From contig DUNG01000041.1 in assembly GCA_012839475.1 (NCBI GenBank), forward strand, positions 1-46,920: a DNA stretch of 46,920 nt. The letters are read 5' to 3'. The stretch comes from Petrimonas sp. (GTDB lineage Bacteria; Bacteroidota; Bacteroidia; Bacteroidales; Dysgonomonadaceae). Each line of letters begins with the position of its first letter. The stretch's first letter is position 1. A program made the position numbers and the translations under genes. The notes under the pieces are model-generated. The model saw nothing but the letters and a program-made list of their open reading frames with translations, was not told the origin of the DNA and did not search any database. This document shows positions 44,614-46,920 of the stretch, one piece after another.

Positions 44614-46353
44614 ATGGATCATCAAGAACTTAAACATCTGATCAACGTCGCGGCGGGGCGCGAACCAGCCGACCTCGTTATTAAGAACGCGAAGATTGTG
44701 GACGTAGGTGCCGGTATTATCCGCGAAGGGGATATCGCGATCGTCGATGGACTGATCGCCGGTACGGGTGCCTATGAGGGGAAGGAAGAAATCGATGCGA
44801 CGGGACTCTACGCGCTTCCCGGTCTCATCGACAGCCATATCCATATCGAGTCCGCCTACGTGACGCCCGAAGAAATCAGCCGCCTGCTCGTGCCATACGG
44901 AACGTCAACGATTATCGCCGATCCGCACGAGATTGTGAACGTAGCAGGACTGAAAGGGCTCGAATACATGCTCGATGCGGCGGCGGAGGTAGCGCTCCGC
45001 GTCGAGTACATGTTACCGTCATGTGTGCCGTCGACGCCTTTTGAACATGCAGGAGCCGTCATCGAGGCGAAGGACATGGAAGAACCGTTAGCAGACGATC
45101 GCATATTAGGACTTGCTGAATTCATGAACTTTCCGGGCGTTGTCTACTGTGATGACGGCGCCATCGACAAGCTTATTGCCGGCAAGAAATCGGGGAAACC
45201 GATCGACGGTCACAGTCCGGGACTGACGGGACGGGATCTCTGTGCGTATGCGTCCGCGGGCATTCTTGCCGACCATGAGTGTTCTACGGCGGAGGAAATG
45301 AAAGAAAGGCTGTCGAACGGGATGTACATCCTGATGCGTCAGGGATCGGCGTGCCACAATCTGGAAGATTTGCTTCCCGTCGTGACACCGCTGAACAGCA
45401 GACGCTGCCTCCTTTGTTCCGATGATCGTCAACCTAAGACGATTCTGACGGAAGGGCATTTGGACGATCATCTGCGCCGTTGCGTACGTTTCGGCCTCGA
45501 CCCGATTACAGCTGTTCAGATGGCGACACTCAATGCGGCGGAGGCGTTCGGTCTCCACGATCGCGGAGCGATTTTTCCCGGTCGCCGAGCCGACATCAAT
45601 CTCGTGAACAATTTGGAGGACTTCCGCGCGAAACGTGTCTTCATCGATGGCGTGGAGGTAGCGCGTGACGGTGAATACTTGCTTGAGGTGAAGCGAGCCG
45701 ATTATTCAGCTGTCAAGAGCAGCATGCATGTAAAAGATTTTTCGATCGACAAACTGAAACTCAACCTGAAGAGCGATCGCGTCAACGTGATTGATATTCT
45801 TCCGGGCGGTGTCGTCACAGGGAAGGGCGTTGCCACTGTGACGCTCGACGAGGGCGGCGACTTCGTCTATGACCCGGAGCAGGACATCGTCAAAATCGCA
45901 GTGGTCGAGCGCCATCAGGAGACGGGTAACGTCGCCGTCGCGCTTCTCCGCGGCTACGGGATCAAGCAGGGAGCTGTCGCGCTTTCCATCGCGCATGATT
46001 CGCACAACATCATCGTCGCGGGGACGAATGACGCCGATATGGCGTTCGCCGTGGAGGAATTGATCGCCTTGGGCGGTGGCGTCGTACTCGTCAAAGACGC
46101 CAAGGTGTTGACGTTGCTCCCGTTACCTGTCGGCGGTATCATGAGCGATCAGTCGGGCGAATGGGTGATGCAGAAATTGATCGACATTCATGACATCGCG
46201 TGGAAAGAGCTCGGCGTCGAGGGTGATGTGGAACCGGTGATGACGCTTTGTTTCATGTCGCTACCTGTCATACCTGAACTGAAGTTAACAGATATGGGAC
46301 TCTTCGATGTCACGGTATTCGACTTTATCTCAGTAGAGGCGACCGAGGATTAA
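44614..46353 (+). CDS. ade: Adenine deaminase
   Basis: The start is chosen at ATGGATCATCAAG (44614), after AGAAAGGGAAG, giving 579 residues. Metal-binding motifs of the AdeC amidohydrolase family are visible: GLIDSHIHIESAYVTP near residue 75, DPHEIVNVAG, DGHSPGLTG, ADHECSTAEE and CSDDRQPKTI. The C-terminal domain holds SIAHDSHNIIVAGTND and LPLPVGGIMSDQ. It converts adenine to hypoxanthine and ammonia in the cytosol, a purine salvage or nitrogen step. Such genes in Firmicutes may be under purine control, but no riboswitch is recognised in the repeat tract upstream. Confidence 0.97.
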   Translation: MDHQELKHLINVAAGREPADLVIKNAKIVDVGAGIIREGDIAIVDGLIAGTGAYEGKEEIDATGLYALPGLIDSHIHIESAYVTPEEISRLLVPYGTSTIIADPHEIVNVAGLKGLEYMLDAAAEVALRVEYMLPSCVPSTPFEHAGAVIEAKDMEEPLADDRILGLAEFMNFPGVVYCDDGAIDKLIAGKKSGKPIDGHSPGLTGRDLCAYASAGILADHECSTAEEMKERLSNGMYILMRQGSACHNLEDLLPVVTPLNSRRCLLCSDDRQPKTILTEGHLDDHLRRCVRFGLDPITAVQMATLNAAEAFGLHDRGAIFPGRRADINLVNNLEDFRAKRVFIDGVEVARDGEYLLEVKRADYSAVKSSMHVKDFSIDKLKLNLKSDRVNVIDILPGGVVTGKGVATVTLDEGGDFVYDPEQDIVKIAVVERHQETGNVAVALLRGYGIKQGAVALSIAHDSHNIIVAGTNDADMAFAVEELIALGGGVVLVKDAKVLTLLPLPVGGIMSDQSGEWVMQKLIDIHDIAWKELGVEGDVEPVMTLCFMSLPVIPELKLTDMGLFDVTVFDFISVEATED

Positions 46354-46418
46354 GCACAAAGTTCGAGACGAGCGCGCCTATGTCGCGCCCGCTCTAAAGA
46401 TCAATATCTGAGAATAGG

Positions 46419-46447
46419 GGGAGGATGTGAAGTCCTCCCTCTTTTAT
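46419..46447 (+). terminator. Intrinsic terminator of ade
   Basis: GGGAGGA (46419-46425), a 7-nt loop, TCCTCCC (46433-46439) and the T-rich tail TCTTTTATTT. Confidence 0.88.
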
Positions 46448-46476
46448 TTCTGGCTTTCTATACGACCGCCCCACCC

Positions 46477-46686
46477 TGTGCAATTTTTCAGTTAATAATG
46501 AAATTCTGGACTTTACGCCTTTGCATCCGAGTGCAGTTTTTCAATTTATATCGAATTTTTGGACATTGCGCTCAAAACCGGGAATTTTTCAATTAATAGT
46601 GAAATTCTGGATTTTCCGCTTTGCACCCGAGTGCAGTTTTTCAATTTATATCGAATTTTTGGACATTGCGCTCAAAACCGGTGTGC
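46477..46686. repeat. ~99-bp tandem duplication of the TTTTTCAATT repeat family
   Basis: Two units of about 99 bp follow each other. The most conserved block, AGTGCAGTTTTTCAATTTAT followed by ATCGAATTTTTGGACATTGC, starts at 46531 and again at 46630. Each unit also has a second box, (T)GCAATTTTTCA or GGGAATTTTTCA, followed by a TGAAATTCTGGA element. The outer left end reads TGTGCAATTTTTCAG (46477). The pattern of several short repeats near a TGT end resembles the ends of some insertion sequences (for example the IS21 family). No transposase of that type is seen. Confidence 0.75.
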
Positions 46687-46840
46687 AGCATCCTGTAAAG
46701 TAGATGCAAGCAAAGTCGCTCAGGAGATGGTGAATCGAGCTAGGAAAAGGATGATACCTCTTCGTCTGAGTGAAATTGCTTTGAACCGAACACACATCTC
46801 AAAGAGGTATCACCTGTACCCCTGTAAAGGAGGGGCTTAT
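46687..46840 (+). other. Structured non-coding region upstream of the IS110-like transposase
   Basis: TGATACCTCTT (46752-46762) and AAGAGGTATCA (46802-46812) form a perfect 11-bp inverted repeat around 39 nt. IS110 elements carry a structured guide (bridge) RNA in the non-coding end flanking the recombinase gene, so this 150-bp tract is a candidate for that RNA. The element boundary and the loop identities cannot be defined because the right side is outside the window. Confidence 0.45.
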
Positions 46841-46920
46841 ATGAAGAATATCACAAAAAATCGAAGATTATCTGAGATCAGCAAAACGACGCTCATCGTC
46901 GCGATTGACATCGGCGGATA
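46841..46920 (+). mobile_element. IS110-family-like transposase, 5' end only
   Basis: The visible 26 codons begin MKNITKNRRLSEISK and continue into TTLIVAIDIGG, which fits the first strand of the DEDD (RuvC-like) domain of IS110 recombinases with its first catalytic aspartate. AAAGGAGGGGC gives a strong ribosome site. A ROK-type sugar kinase could share IDIGG but would normally continue with threonine and would not have this long polar N-terminus. The gene runs off the window. Confidence 0.6.

Noticed and set aside
44614-46353. Purine riboswitch before adenine deaminase
   Set aside because: The upstream tract consists of 60-bp repeats and shows no purine-aptamer core pattern that I can recognise.
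1-46920. tRNA or rRNA genes
   Set aside because: No tRNA-like cloverleaf ends (GGTTCGAATC-type T arms in context) or rRNA blocks were noticed on either strand.
46841-46920. ROK-family sugar kinase start
   Set aside because: IDIGG is shared, but the next codon is not threonine and the polar N-terminal lead fits IS110 transposases better. The truncated end leaves some doubt.

Overview
The window looks like a chromosomal segment of an anaerobic, fermentative member of the Clostridia. The main reasons are a SCIFF ribosomal peptide with its radical-SAM maturase, a ferredoxin-dependent branched-chain 2-oxoacid oxidoreductase linked to phosphotransbutyrylase and butyrate kinase, rubrerythrin plus superoxide dismutase, strong AGGAGG-type ribosome sites and frequent extended -10 promoters (TGnTATAAT). 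No rRNA or tRNA gene is seen, so finer taxonomy is not possible from this sequence. Base composition is moderate. A few AT-richer genes (the cas operon, an AAA ATPase, a metallophosphoesterase) look acquired.

Layout. 1-7950 is a complete type V-A CRISPR-Cas locus on the minus strand: cas12a, cas4, cas1, cas2, leader, then 23 repeats with 22 spacers. Beyond the distal end of the array lies one more repeat in the opposite orientation (6-41). The most notable element is upstream of cas12a. A minimal crRNA-like gene (7880-7929), with its own extended -10 box, carries a diverged Cas12a handle. Its first 11 guide bases match, in exact phase and next to a TTTA PAM, a site three bases upstream of the -35 box of the cas12a promoter (7812-7858). 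This is the architecture expected for a crRNA-like guide that lets Cas12a repress its own gene.

8066-15074 (minus strand) carries oxygen-defence genes (Fe/Mn superoxide dismutase, rubrerythrin, a Fur/PerR-type regulator, an NADH:rubredoxin-reductase-like flavoprotein), a DUF1275 membrane protein, a rhomboid protease and an unusual CutC-GH29 fucosidase fusion. 15075-15596 is non-coding and holds a small palindromic, insertion-sequence-like element. 15597-21577 (plus strand) carries a TIM-barrel protein of unknown role, TldD/TldE, an HdeD-like membrane protein, the SCIFF peptide and its maturase. 21714-28254 (minus strand) is a branched-chain amino-acid fermentation operon in the order ptb, buk, P-loop ATPase, VOR delta, alpha, beta, gamma, then ilvE. 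Deamination, oxidative decarboxylation to acyl-CoA, phosphotransacylation and acyl-phosphate kinase together would give branched-chain fatty acids, reduced ferredoxin and ATP.

28564-35691 has a DUF364 protein, a cytosine-deaminase-like amidohydrolase, a DUF4143 AAA ATPase flanked by hairpin repeats, GTP-dependent PEP carboxykinase and an aspartate-type aminotransferase. 35691-44029 has a GH3 glycosidase translationally coupled to that aminotransferase, followed by a glycerol-catabolic set (GlpA-like, GlpB-like, DUF1667, GlpK) interrupted by a metallophosphoesterase. A ~60-bp tandem repeat tract (44054-44436) precedes adenine deaminase. The right edge holds a ~99-bp tandem duplication of the dispersed TTTTTCAATT repeat family and the start of an IS110-like transposase with a structured upstream region.
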